The notes: a model not told the origin generated them from the letters alone. Counted from the first letter of the stretch, positions 1 to 8,379 are shown. The stretch is 19,744 nt of DNA from JBBRXJ01 sp038248505 (GCA_038248505.1 JBBRXJ010000070.1:1-19744), one strand, 5' to 3'. Program-made: numbers and translations.

Positions 1-1
1 T

Positions 2-162
2 AAAGCAACGTACGACTTGCTGTTGGCTATATTCCAGTTTACAAAGGAGTTTAGTAAAGAGTATAAATACACCGTTGGCGAGAGTTTAAAAAAAGAAACT
101 ATTGATCGTCTCCCTTTATAGGTCAAATAAATCGAAAGATAAAGAATTACGGTGGGTAACAA
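2..162 (+). pseudogene. Avd-like four-helix-bundle protein, truncated fragment
   Basis: The frame from base 2 reads KATYDLLLAIFQFTKEFSKE, then YKYTVGESLKKETI, and hits TAG at 118-120. The family continues one frame over from base 102 as LIVSLYRSNKSKDKE and is lost after about base 150. The EYKYTVGE-LKKE block followed by I-LYR-N is what I know from Avd, the small basic accessory protein of diversity-generating retroelements that binds the reverse transcriptase, and from related bacterial four-helix-bundle proteins of about 110-125 residues. Only about 45-50 residues of helices 1-2 remain; the N-terminus lies off the left edge. The frameshift fits loss of five bases from a tandem ATTGA pair near 101-106, since restoring it gives ETIELIVSLYRSN (inference). 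No reverse transcriptase or template repeat lies in the window. It could instead be a 23S rRNA intervening-sequence protein of the same fold. The family call is fairly firm; non-function is likely. Confidence 0.6.
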
Positions 163-270
163 AGTGTAGCAGTAATAAGGGTTTCAGTGGTAATTCAAGC
201 GTTTTGCCACGCATAAAATTTGTGTTGGTGGACAAGTTAGTTCCCCGCAATCCCTTACTACTGCTACACT
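163..270. repeat. Inverted-repeat element, attC-like or MITE-like
   Basis: The left arm at 163-181 (AGTGTAGCAGTAATAAGGG) and the reverse complement of the right arm at 252-270 match at 18 of 19 positions, with about 70 bases between them. The element sits exactly between two unrelated gene fragments. Outside the arms are TAAC (156-159) and CAGCCGTTATACG (271-283). An AAC/GTT pair flanking an imperfect palindrome of about 125 bp is the layout of an integron attC recombination site, but the spacers (2 versus 5 bases) are uneven and the seven-base core boxes are not canonical. A miniature transposable element with terminal inverted repeats is the alternative. I see no clear target-site duplication and no integrase. 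Confidence 0.5.
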
Positions 271-641
271 CAGCCGTTATACGAAAAAGTGATGGTACCG
301 TTTTGCTTGGCCAATTTATAATTGCACGAAATGCAGCCGGGAAAACTGCTATCGCATCTACAAGTTTAGGAAATATTGATTCCGATGAGCATGGCAATAT
401 CTATCTGAGCCATATTTCCACATACAAAATGGCAAGTCGCGATAAAATATATATTAATGGAAATAGCATTGGCGATTATGCAGGTGGCGACATAGCGATA
501 CTGAAAGTTTCTCCTGATATGTTATTACGTAAAATGTGGACGACCTTTAGCAAAACTCCTGCAGTGGGCCAAATTTCTGCTGTTGGTGTTGGTTTAAATG
601 GAGTAGTTTTTGTTGGAGGGTTTACGATTTCTTCAGTTTAG
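271..641 (+). pseudogene. Fragment of a propeller-type secreted protein (paralogue of the 692-2491 gene)
   Basis: From about residue 57 of the frame open from 102 to 641, the protein resembles an internal part of the neighbouring minus-strand secreted protein. For example, GDIAILKVSPDMLLRKMWTT aligns with SEIFLAIINPDWTAREVWTV, and the segments after it (GVGLNGVVFVGGF against GVANGVAALAGEVF) continue the match. There is no signal peptide and no sorting domain, and the frame stops at TAG 639-641 inside a hairpin. This is therefore about 120 residues of a paralogue, cut at both ends and facing the opposite way to the intact copy. The frame is continuous with the Avd-like fragment and the inverted repeat upstream, giving a chimeric ORF with only a TTG start candidate at 102. 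I think it is debris rather than a working fusion. Confidence 0.6.
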
Positions 642-675
642 TCCTGGCGCGACTAATAGTCGCGTCCAGACTAAA
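637..675. terminator. Bulged GC-rich hairpin, likely bidirectional terminator or repeat element
   Basis: The stem is TTTAGT (637-642), bulged C643, CTGG (644-647), CGCGACT (648-654), loop AAT, AGTCGCG (658-664), bulged T665, CCAG (666-669) and ACTAAA (670-675). That is 17 paired bases with one bulge on each side. It lies 17 bases beyond the stop of the minus-strand gene at 692 and overlaps the stop of the plus-strand fragment, so it can serve as a terminator both ways; the outer T/A tracts fit that. Its GC-rich core stands out from the AT-rich surroundings, which is also how dispersed intergenic palindromes look. Confidence 0.6.
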
Positions 676-691
676 AACCGTAAATAATCAA

Positions 692-2491
692 TTACAAAAC
701 TATCTTTCTACTATATCTCTTATCACCATTTGTAATTTTAATAATATAGACACCTCGGCTTAAGAGAGCGGTGTTAATAATATGGCTGCTTCCACTAATT
801 TCTGCTGCATACATATTACTGCCATTTGAATTGAATAAATCAATTTGATAATTTGATGATTTATCAAAATAAACAGCCAGACTTGTTGCATCTTGTTCGT
901 ATCGAATATCATCTTCAATTACTGATTCTTTAATCTCTTTTTGTTCGGTAGGCAAAGCATTCCACGTCACTAAATACCCATCTTTTAATGAATTTGGAGT
1001 TCCTTGAATTGCATTGCTCGTTGTAATCATGGTACCGGTAAAAACTTCTCCCGCAAGCGCGGCAACGCCATTTGCAACACCAATACCCCATGCGGCACCT
1101 TCAGCATTGTTTAATGAAAATACAGTCCACACTTCGCGGGCTGTCCAATCGGGATTAATAATTGCCAAAAAAATTTCAGAACCATTTGCCGGTGATGGTG
1201 ATGTTGTAGCAACAGTCCCAACGGATGTTCCAGCTATTTGTTGAGTGGCCCTACTTTTTAAATATAGCTGGCAATAGCCAACCATGTATGCACGACCATC
1301 TGCGTCTATTTCAATACCTTTGATTAAACTCTGATTAGGTGTTCCGGTTCCATCTGTATTCTTTCTTACCAATAAAGCTTGTCCTTTTAAAATATTTCCA
1401 TTGGTAACATCATACTTACAAAAATATGCTTGATCAATTCCAGCACCCATACTATAGGCATTTGAGTAAGCATCATAACCTGTATGTACATTTGCAGCTT
1501 GCGAAACATTTTTAGGATTGCGTGCAAACAAATGATCGCCTCCATGAATATATCCGGCTGCATACAAGTAACCATCAGGCCCAACGGTAATCTCGTTGAT
1601 GCGGCTATCGGCATAAGCAGGTACAGCATAACAATCGTTGGCTGCAAATTGATAATCTTTCCATTTTATATTTCCACTGTAATCATAAGCATATATAAAT
1701 GGAATATGTATGGGTACATAAGGTGTTCCTTTTTCTTTATCAGGATTCCAGCCAGCTACAATTACACTGTGGTTTACTCCGTCTACTGCAACATCTTCGG
1801 CATATGCATTTACTACAAATTTTGTGTCACCACAGGTATCCTTAACATAATAACCACCACCCGTTAATGTTTTTAATAAAGTCCCCGATGAATTATATAC
1901 ATAGCAATACCACATTGGTTTTCCAGGCGTTAGATTCCAACAATAAACCGGTACTTGAAGGCATGCCACTGTTCCATCGGAACCGATGGAAACACGCGAT
2001 AATGCTCTACGATATTTTATATTTATTGTGGCACTAGTAAAGTCGCCAAAGAATGTACGCGTATGTGCATACAAGTGTCCTTTTTTAATTGTGTCGGAAT
2101 ACCATATAAATGCGGATGCATCTGCATTAAGGAGACCTACCCCAAAATTTCCTGTGATAGCGATTTTACCATCGGCACCTACTTCTAAATCTTGTATAGT
2201 GTCACCTATTCGTGTAATGGAAAGCACTGTTGTTCCTGTACTGTTCAATCGTACTACTACACCATTGCCTCCACCTAATAAATCAATGGGAGTTACTCCC
2301 CCAGGATTAAATCCAGGAAGTCTTCCACCTATAACTATTGTCCCATCAGGTGCTACATCGCAAGCGTTTATTTCATCAGCAGTAGAACTGCCACCAATAT
2401 ATGTTGCGGTGTTTACAGTAAAGTTTTGTCCAAACATGAATGAATAAAACAAAAAAGTTAGACAGTAAACGGAGAGTAAAAATTTATTCAT
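692..2491 (-). CDS. Secreted propeller-like protein with T9SS sorting domain
   Basis: The 599-residue protein starts MNKFLLSVYCLTFLFYSFMF and has a signal peptide ending near GQN (residues 21-23). The body (about 30-510) carries recurring hydrophobic-DxDG(R/K/T)-hydrophobic-xG units such as DVAPDGTIVIGG, EVGADGKIAITG, TVGPDGYLYAAG and EIDADGRAYMVG, the pattern of SBBP/NHL-type beta-propeller blades. The last 70 or so residues (YQIDLFNSNGSNMYAAE through GVYIIKI to KRYSRKIVL) form a type A T9SS C-terminal sorting domain, so the protein should cross the outer membrane and be anchored or released outside. The ATG at 2489-2491 is the first in frame that leaves a full signal peptide. It is divergent from the 2784 gene and has a damaged paralogue next door. 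Substrate or ligand is unknown; no catalytic motif is recognised. Confidence 0.82.
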   Translation of the reverse strand: MNKFLLSVYCLTFLFYSFMFGQNFTVNTATYIGGSSTADEINACDVAPDGTIVIGGRLPGFNPGGVTPIDLLGGGNGVVVRLNSTGTTVLSITRIGDTIQDLEVGADGKIAITGNFGVGLLNADASAFIWYSDTIKKGHLYAHTRTFFGDFTSATINIKYRRALSRVSIGSDGTVACLQVPVYCWNLTPGKPMWYCYVYNSSGTLLKTLTGGGYYVKDTCGDTKFVVNAYAEDVAVDGVNHSVIVAGWNPDKEKGTPYVPIHIPFIYAYDYSGNIKWKDYQFAANDCYAVPAYADSRINEITVGPDGYLYAAGYIHGGDHLFARNPKNVSQAANVHTGYDAYSNAYSMGAGIDQAYFCKYDVTNGNILKGQALLVRKNTDGTGTPNQSLIKGIEIDADGRAYMVGYCQLYLKSRATQQIAGTSVGTVATTSPSPANGSEIFLAIINPDWTAREVWTVFSLNNAEGAAWGIGVANGVAALAGEVFTGTMITTSNAIQGTPNSLKDGYLVTWNALPTEQKEIKESVIEDDIRYEQDATSLAVYFDKSSNYQIDLFNSNGSNMYAAEISGSSHIINTALLSRGVYIIKITNGDKRYSRKIVL

Positions 2492-2528
2492 AGTTTATTT
2501 TTTTGTTAGAGATTTTAACAGCAATGTA

Positions 2529-2557
2529 CAAATAATATCACAAAGTAGTTTTTTCAA
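2529..2557 (-). promoter_or_regulatory. Possible promoter for the propeller-like gene
   Basis: On the minus strand TTG (2555-2557) is followed after 17 bases by TATTATTTG (2529-2537), one base longer than the Bacteroidota -7 box TAnnTTTG. Transcription would start near 2522, giving a leader of about 30 bases before the ATG at 2491. The match is imperfect. Confidence 0.3.
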
Positions 2558-2783
2558 GCCTTTTCATACTGATTCAAAAATTTATTTTTCTTCGTTCATA
2601 ATTTTAAATGAGTAGATATTCAATGTGGTATATGATCAATTATGATTCCGTACTTACAGCATGAAATTTTGGGCATTTATCTATATTGTTCATATTGCAA
2701 CAAATGGTTTTTATTAGATGAAAATTCGAAATCTGATATTTTCTGCTTATAAATTGATATTTTCGTAAATATATAATAATTCT

Positions 2784-4976
2784 ATGAAACGAATCTATCT
2801 TCTATTTTGCATTGTATTCAATCTTGCATTGAATGCCCAAAATCCAATAGCCTCCTATTATGGGAATGATTCCTATCCAACATGGACAGATAAAATTAAA
2901 TGGGTAAATAAAATTAATATGGGCACATATAGTAATGGAGTTACTAATTTTGAACGTTTTGAAAATGCACGCGATTTACTCTATTTGGCTGGCGGAGGTG
3001 TTTTGTATTATCCTACCGGAACCTATGATTTTACAAGCGGACCTTATGAAGGCCCCAATGGAAGAGGATTGATGTTAAAGACAGGCGTTGTAATTCTTGG
3101 AGATAGACCTGTAAGCGATAGTGTTTCTATTGATGGCACATTAGTTTTGCCTACTAAATTTATCTTTAAATACATAAAAAAACCCGCTCTTGTTGATAGT
3201 GGCTATGTTCCCTGCGATTGGAATATTATTGGTTTAAAAACCTCCGCATCAGAACAATTAAAAGATGTAAATAATATTGGTATTGCATGGGTGCATTTGG
3301 AAGGTGCTACCGTTTACTTTGGCCCTCAATTTACATGGGGCGCCAAATATAGTACCGCCGGAGCATGGATGAGCACAAAAACATTTGGCGCATGGGCTAA
3401 CCGTGTACCCGATGGAACACACCCCATTGATCCTTATGCCGGAGGTACTAGCGGACAGCCTTTTGTGGGTGCAGGCAAAGGACGCTTTGTGTTTGGTTGC
3501 GTTATTGCAAATGCTGTTGTAATTAATAATGCGATTGATTATGGTTTGACATCAAGCGTTCCGAAACCAAATCCCGATTTCTATTTCATGTATAAGTTTG
3601 CTGCACGCATTCAAATTTATGGTTCAAATGTTTTCATAGGAAACAATCTTCTTCCAAAACCCACTAAATGTTTTAAGTATAATCAATTGATATGTAATAC
3701 TGATCAATCAAAGGGTTGCTCCAAAGTTTGTTTGTCAAATCCGATTGATGTTTTGCTTTTTGATTATGCCATAAATTTTGGGGTAGAATGTAACAAATCA
3801 TTATACAATGTTACAAGCAATAAAGACTCCGGATACTTTCAAAAGAATGTAATAATTAAAGACAACTATATTTATAATCATGGACGAAAAGGGGTTGATG
3901 CTTCAGGCTTATGGACTATTATAAAAAATAATAAGAACATTCGAAACTATTGCAATGCGGGCGATGATATTTATGGCTTGGGTAGTGGATGGACTTTGAC
4001 ACTTGATGGCTATATAAAATCATGTGCCGGTGGTAACGGATGTATCTCTGATAATCTTTCACGTGCTTATGACATATGCGGCAAAGCACTTTGGGTAGAT
4101 AGTAATTATTATGATGGCACAGGTTCAAATCCCGGTAATGATGGAGAGGGAATTCTTGCCCAAACCGATGGAGGAACCTCAACATTAAACTCATGGTGTG
4201 TAACCCGCAATCAGGGCAATGGCTCATATATGGGTGGATATAATATTAATCAATACGGATCATTGTTTGCTTGGAATACAGGAGCAAATACCTATGGAAA
4301 TATGAGTACAAGCACATTTACTGATGCTGCATTTGTTAGTAATAGCATAGCAAGTACGGGTACTGGTGATTTACTGCTTAGTTGCCCGGGTATATCACCT
4401 ACTGCTCCAACAAATGTTTTGGTTTCATTATTGTCTGATTCAACTGGTGCTATAATTACGTGGGCTGATGCTTCAAGCGATGAAATAGGCTTTAGAATTG
4501 ATAAGAGAATTGGAACATCGGGTAACTGGAAAACAGTGGTATATCGTCCACGCCATAGCACCGGAAGTGCACTGAATGTGCAAATGTGGATTGACTATAT
4601 GATTCCTCGCGGCGTCAATTTTTATTATCGGGTAGTTGCCATTGCCTGTAGCGACGATAATACAGGAGCAAGTGCTATTTTAGGACCCCATCGAATTAAC
4701 GATATAACTACAGAAATAACAGAAAGTGCCGTTGGCAAAATTCATTTTGAAGTATATCCAAATCCATCTTCCGATATTATTAATATTGTATTAAATGACA
4801 TTTTAAATTCACACGTAAGTCTCATTATCAGTGATGCAGGCGGACGTATCATACGTGAAATTCAAATTGAAAATGTTACGAATTCAATAGGCATTTCGGA
4901 TATTGATAATGGTTTGTATTTTATTACTTTAAAAACAGGCGACAATAAAATAACTACAAAATTCATTAAGTTTTAA
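2784..4976 (+). CDS. Secreted right-handed beta-helix (pectate-lyase-like) protein with FN3 and T9SS domains
   Basis: The protein has 730 residues. Residues 1-19 (MKRIYLLFCIVFNLALNAQ) are a signal peptide. Near residues 60-85 the string ARDLLYLAGGGVLYYPTGTY is typical of the first turns of pectate-lyase-superfamily beta helices (a GGGVVYxPxGxY-like pattern). Later NNAIDYG, IIKDNYIYNHGRKG and CISDNLSRAYDI look like helix rungs (about 250-500). Residues about 540-635 (SPTAPTNVLVSLL to NFYYRVVAIA) look like a fibronectin type III domain. Residues about 653-730 (FEVYPNPSSDIINIVL to FIKF) are a T9SS type A sorting domain. This suggests an extracellular carbohydrate-binding or -cleaving protein, but I cannot assign catalytic residues. 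The ATG at 2784 is chosen because it gives the signal peptide. It is followed after 7 bases by the LysE-like gene. Confidence 0.8.
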   Translation: MKRIYLLFCIVFNLALNAQNPIASYYGNDSYPTWTDKIKWVNKINMGTYSNGVTNFERFENARDLLYLAGGGVLYYPTGTYDFTSGPYEGPNGRGLMLKTGVVILGDRPVSDSVSIDGTLVLPTKFIFKYIKKPALVDSGYVPCDWNIIGLKTSASEQLKDVNNIGIAWVHLEGATVYFGPQFTWGAKYSTAGAWMSTKTFGAWANRVPDGTHPIDPYAGGTSGQPFVGAGKGRFVFGCVIANAVVINNAIDYGLTSSVPKPNPDFYFMYKFAARIQIYGSNVFIGNNLLPKPTKCFKYNQLICNTDQSKGCSKVCLSNPIDVLLFDYAINFGVECNKSLYNVTSNKDSGYFQKNVIIKDNYIYNHGRKGVDASGLWTIIKNNKNIRNYCNAGDDIYGLGSGWTLTLDGYIKSCAGGNGCISDNLSRAYDICGKALWVDSNYYDGTGSNPGNDGEGILAQTDGGTSTLNSWCVTRNQGNGSYMGGYNINQYGSLFAWNTGANTYGNMSTSTFTDAAFVSNSIASTGTGDLLLSCPGISPTAPTNVLVSLLSDSTGAIITWADASSDEIGFRIDKRIGTSGNWKTVVYRPRHSTGSALNVQMWIDYMIPRGVNFYYRVVAIACSDDNTGASAILGPHRINDITTEITESAVGKIHFEVYPNPSSDIINIVLNDILNSHVSLIISDAGGRIIREIQIENVTNSIGISDIDNGLYFITLKTGDNKITTKFIKF

Positions 4977-4983
4977 CCATAAG

Positions 4984-5577
4984 ATGGGGACTTTTGATAT
5001 TGCCGCTTACATCTTATTTGCTTTAATAACATCCATAACACCAGGGTCTAATAATTATATTTTGTTTAGTTATGGCAGGGCTTATGGATTAAGGAAAAGT
5101 TGGTTTTTAATGCTGGGAATTTTCTTTGGGTTTTCAGCAATGTTATATATAGCAGGTTATGGAATTGCTTGGATCATCTCTTCAAATCCAATGACAGCAG
5201 TGGTTATGAAAATTATCGGATCATTGTGGCTCTTGTATCTTGCCTATGTTCTTAGTAAACCAATGGGTCCCTCCGATGAAAAGATTCCATTAAAAATAGG
5301 TTTTAGGGCTGCCTTTTTAATGCAGTTTGTTAATGTAAAAGCATGGATCATGGCTATAAGCGGAGCATCAGCATTTATGCCACACACATCAAATATGCAT
5401 CTGAATGTTTTTCTTTTCACCATCATTTTTGGAATGATTGGTTTCCCTTGTATGATTTGCTGGGTGCTGATGGGCAATTTGGTGCAACGCTTTTTTAGCT
5501 CATCACGTTCGGCAAAATATATTGGTTATGCCATGTTTGTGATGATGGTGTTTAGTGTTGTGTTGATATGGATGTGA
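4984..5577 (+). CDS. LysE/RhtB-family exporter
   Basis: The 197-residue protein is almost wholly hydrophobic with about six membrane segments, the usual size of LysE/RhtB transporters. The family signature lies at residues 15-40: SITPGSNNYILFSYGRAYGL, where the usual PGP is PGS here. The second conserved block follows at LWLLYLAYVLSK, and QFVNVKAWIMAISG matches the family's (N)PKxW motif with V in place of P. Family members export amino acids or related small molecules by proton antiport; the substrate cannot be predicted. The start codon lies 7 bases after the stop of the beta-helix gene, so the two are probably co-transcribed, although no functional link is obvious. No clear terminator follows; a weak CGAAG/CTTCG pairing near 5657-5678 is all that is visible. 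Confidence 0.88.
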   Translation: MGTFDIAAYILFALITSITPGSNNYILFSYGRAYGLRKSWFLMLGIFFGFSAMLYIAGYGIAWIISSNPMTAVVMKIIGSLWLLYLAYVLSKPMGPSDEKIPLKIGFRAAFLMQFVNVKAWIMAISGASAFMPHTSNMHLNVFLFTIIFGMIGFPCMICWVLMGNLVQRFFSSSRSAKYIGYAMFVMMVFSVVLIWM

Positions 5578-5684
5578 GAAATAGATAGAGTGTCGAGAGA
5601 TTCTAACTATAATACTTGTTTAGTCGCTTCATCCAATGCATATTTTATATACCCTACGAAGCCCTATGTAAGACTTCGGTTTCC

Positions 5685-6365
5685 CTAAATATACTTCTTA
5701 ATTTCAGTAGCAACTACCTGCGCAAGCATTTGGTAACCGGCGTCAGTATAATGTACACCATCATTGCATATTATTGTATCGGGATTGTTTTTCATAACAA
5801 AAGAATATAAATCGTTTATGGGAATTTGCATGTCGTTTGCAATTGTAACTGCAGCCTCATTGTAACGAATAACATCTACATTATAACGCTCAAAATCTAA
5901 GTACTTCGAATGATCTTGACGTGCCCTTTCATTGATTACCGGAGTTGTTGTAGCCCAAATACACTTCTCCTTTGTTCGTGTATGAATGAAGTCAAAAATA
6001 CGTTTAAGATTTTCTTTATACTGATTTATGGGAATTAAATTTGCTCCTGCAGTATCGCCATACGCAATTGTTTTTAAATCGTGTAAACCTGCATTCAGAT
6101 GAATCAAATAAGGATCTTCTCTCAATAACCACAAGTGTACATATTTTAAATATTTATGGTATGCTCACCATAGGGCTCTGGAGAAAAAATATTTATATCA
6201 GAACCAAGTAGGGTTTTCACATAGGGAGTATATCCTAAACGTATTTAATCGCCTATTAATGCAATTTTTTTTATATTCACGACATCATTTGCAAAAAATG
6301 CTTTCTGACAAAGGTAAAAGCGCAGCACTCACAAGCCCTAGCCCAATAAACTTTCTTCTTTCCAT
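5685..6365 (-). pseudogene. SGNH/GDSL-family hydrolase, broken gene
   Basis: Read with corrections, the minus strand encodes a signal-peptide start MERRKFIGLGLVSAALLPLS, then ANDVVNIKKIALIGD, a TAA (6245-6247), IRLGYTPYVKTLLGSDINIF, and after a shift LKYVHLWLLREDPYLIHLNA through the C-terminal CNDGVHYTDAGYQMLA. The order IGD[S]I, HLNAGLHD and DGVHYTDAG gives the SGNH blocks, with D and H of the last block as the probable catalytic pair. Lesions: a one-base shift near 6290-6305, TAA in place of the nucleophile serine codon (TCA to TAA is one change), and a one-base shift near 6146-6153. The remaining open frame (5685-6134) lacks the nucleophile. Its start lies 12 bases after the stop of the TMTC-like gene, so it was the second gene of that unit. 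Family members are esterases or lipases, often acting on acyl or acetyl groups of polysaccharides. Confidence 0.75.
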
Positions 6366-6377
6366 AGTCTGTGTGTA

Positions 6378-8363
6378 TTATTTTTTCAAGCCATTTTTTA
6401 GTATATCAATATAAACGGGATCTGGAGTTTTTCCGCAATTCGTTGCATTTTGAGCATACTTCAGAGCTGTTACATAATCGCCTTTTTTATACAATGCCAT
6501 CGAATAATTCATCCATGTATTGCCGTCGTTGGCATTGCTTTTTACCGATGTATTGTAATCCGATATTGCTTTGTCATACAACAAAAATGCATGGGCTTTA
6601 TCACCATCAGCATCTAAGGCGATCCCTTTATTAAAATACACATTCCCTCGGTTTGTTAGTGCGTCGGAATAATCTGGACTTATACGAATTGCTTCTGTAT
6701 AGTCGTTGATGGCGCTGTCTAATTGTCCGGCTTTCTTCCATGCCAATCCTCTACTATAATATGCTGGAGCGTGATTTGGATTTAGTTTTTTCACAATAAA
6801 GGTAAAATCAACCACTGCGCTATCATATTTTTCCATATCAGTATAGGTAAGGCCACGATTAAAACGTGCCTCAACAAAACCAGGCGCAATAGCCAAAGCA
6901 TTATTAAAACTAGCTATTGCCGCATTTGGCTTGTTGGTTTCACTAAATGCTTTACCTAAATTATTATAAGCTTTAAAAATTTCTTTAAAACGATCTTTGT
7001 GTTCCAAACAAATAGTGATATGTGAAATACCTTTATCGTATTCCTTTTTCTCAATATAGTATATTCCTAAACTGCTGTGTGCGATGGGTTCAATGGGATT
7101 GTTTTTTAGCGTATTTTGCCAAAGTGTTTCGGTGGTAAGCCAGCTGCGCGATTGCATGAAACTTAATACTGAAAACAATACAAAAATAAAATAGCTTGCG
7201 TAGAGAATATTATTTTTCCATTTAAAATTTCGATCAATTAGTTGTTGCATTAAATTGCCAATAATGAAGAATAACCCTATATACGGAATGTAGGTGTATC
7301 TATCCGCAATAATTTGATCGCCTACTGGCAACAGTTATATTACAATAAATATAGTAAATAGGAAGAAAGCTGTTCCAAACATTATGCTGCGGTTGCTGCG
7401 ATGTTTTACAATAATCCATGTCAATATTGCCAGAACAATAAATGGAGAAACGTATACTTTTAGCATTTCGTTTGCAGCAGGATATCCATAGAAACAGGCT
7501 AAACTAAAAGGTGCAATGAGTTTATATAAATAGGCTACCAAATTGTAATTTGCAAATAGCAGTCGTTCAAAAATCGTGTAATCATCAAGTCGCTGTGCGG
7601 TGAGTGAAGATGATTGAGCACTCATTGCTAGCAATCCAAATGCCAATGAAAGGAGGAAGAATGGAATTTTATCAATGACTATTTTTTTAGTGATGGGTCG
7701 TTTTATCCAATAGTCAATCAAAATAAAAGTTAGCGGAAGCACTACTGCTTGACCTTTGCTCAGAATTGAAAAAAGAAAAAACACTAGGGACAAGATGTAG
7801 TTCCGATTCTTTTTTTCCTCTTTGGTGATGTACCAAAGGTAAAATATGAATGAAAATAAAAAGAAGAATGTGTACAATACATCTTTGCGTTCAGCGGCCC
7901 ATACAACAGATTCAACACGCATAGGATGAATAGCAAACAGGGCCGTTGCAATGATTGTAGTATAATATTTTTTACTCAAATTCCAAATAATGTATGCAAG
8001 CAGTGCGGTGTTGAGTAAATGTAGTAGAATGTTATTGAGATGATATAATAACGGATTTAGTCCCGCAACCTTATATTCAACCGCATAGCTGAGAATGGTT
8101 AGGGGATGATAGTTCCCCATGATAAATGTTTTGTAATGAAAGATGTGTAGAATGTTTTCAATCGATAATGATTGTACGACAGGATTATTTACAATATAAT
8201 TATAATCATCCCAGGTAACAAATTCATTCCGTAAACCAGGCGAAAAAACTACAAATGCAGCGCCAAGGATGAGCAATACAATTAGTTTGAGTTTTTGTAT
8301 CGTTGAGTCCTCTGCATTCTTTTTAGGAGCTGTCTGTGTTTTTTGGTGTACTTGTTTTTTCAT
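6378..8363 (-). pseudogene. TMTC-like GT-C membrane protein with TPR repeats, interrupted by one in-frame stop
   Basis: Two collinear frames in the same phase, 8363-7335 and 7334-6378, make a 662-codon gene with a single internal TAA at 7335-7337. The first part (342 residues) has about nine membrane segments and the early-loop motif FVTWDDYNYIV, where the paired Asp is the GT-C catalytic signature, followed by HPLTILSYAVE and FAIHPMRVESVVWAAERKDV, hallmark blocks of the TMTC/TPR family. The second part opens LLPVGDQIIADRYTYIPYIG, which normally follows directly (usually QLLPVGD), so CAA to TAA explains the break. About six TPR units follow to the end. The animal homologues transfer O-mannose; the bacterial role is unknown, probably glycosylation of envelope proteins or lipids. 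Reinitiation at TTG 7331 could yield a TPR-only piece, but without the catalytic half it would not be a transferase. Confidence 0.8.
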
Positions 8364-8379
8364 AACATAAATTGTATCT

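Noticed and set aside
163..270. Template or variable repeat of a DGR next to the Avd-like fragment
   Set aside because: The segment is an inverted repeat rather than a direct repeat pair, no second copy with adenine-specific differences exists in the window, and no IMH-type motif is seen.
1484..1867. Plus-strand frame of 127 codons, and others inside 692-2491
   Set aside because: They lie within the secreted propeller-like gene on the other strand, which has a signal peptide and sorting domain; the plus-strand translations show no family features.
5657..5678. CGAAG/CTTCG pairing between the LysE-like gene and the SGNH pseudogene as a terminator
   Set aside because: Only five pairs with a 12-base loop and no T-run on either strand.
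6245..7337. Possible reassignment of TAA as a sense codon, since two genes carry in-frame TAA at conserved positions
   Set aside because: The replaced residues differ (Ser in one gene, Gln in the other), the SGNH gene also has frameshifts, and TAA is used as the normal stop elsewhere in the window (for example at 692-694 and 4974-4976).
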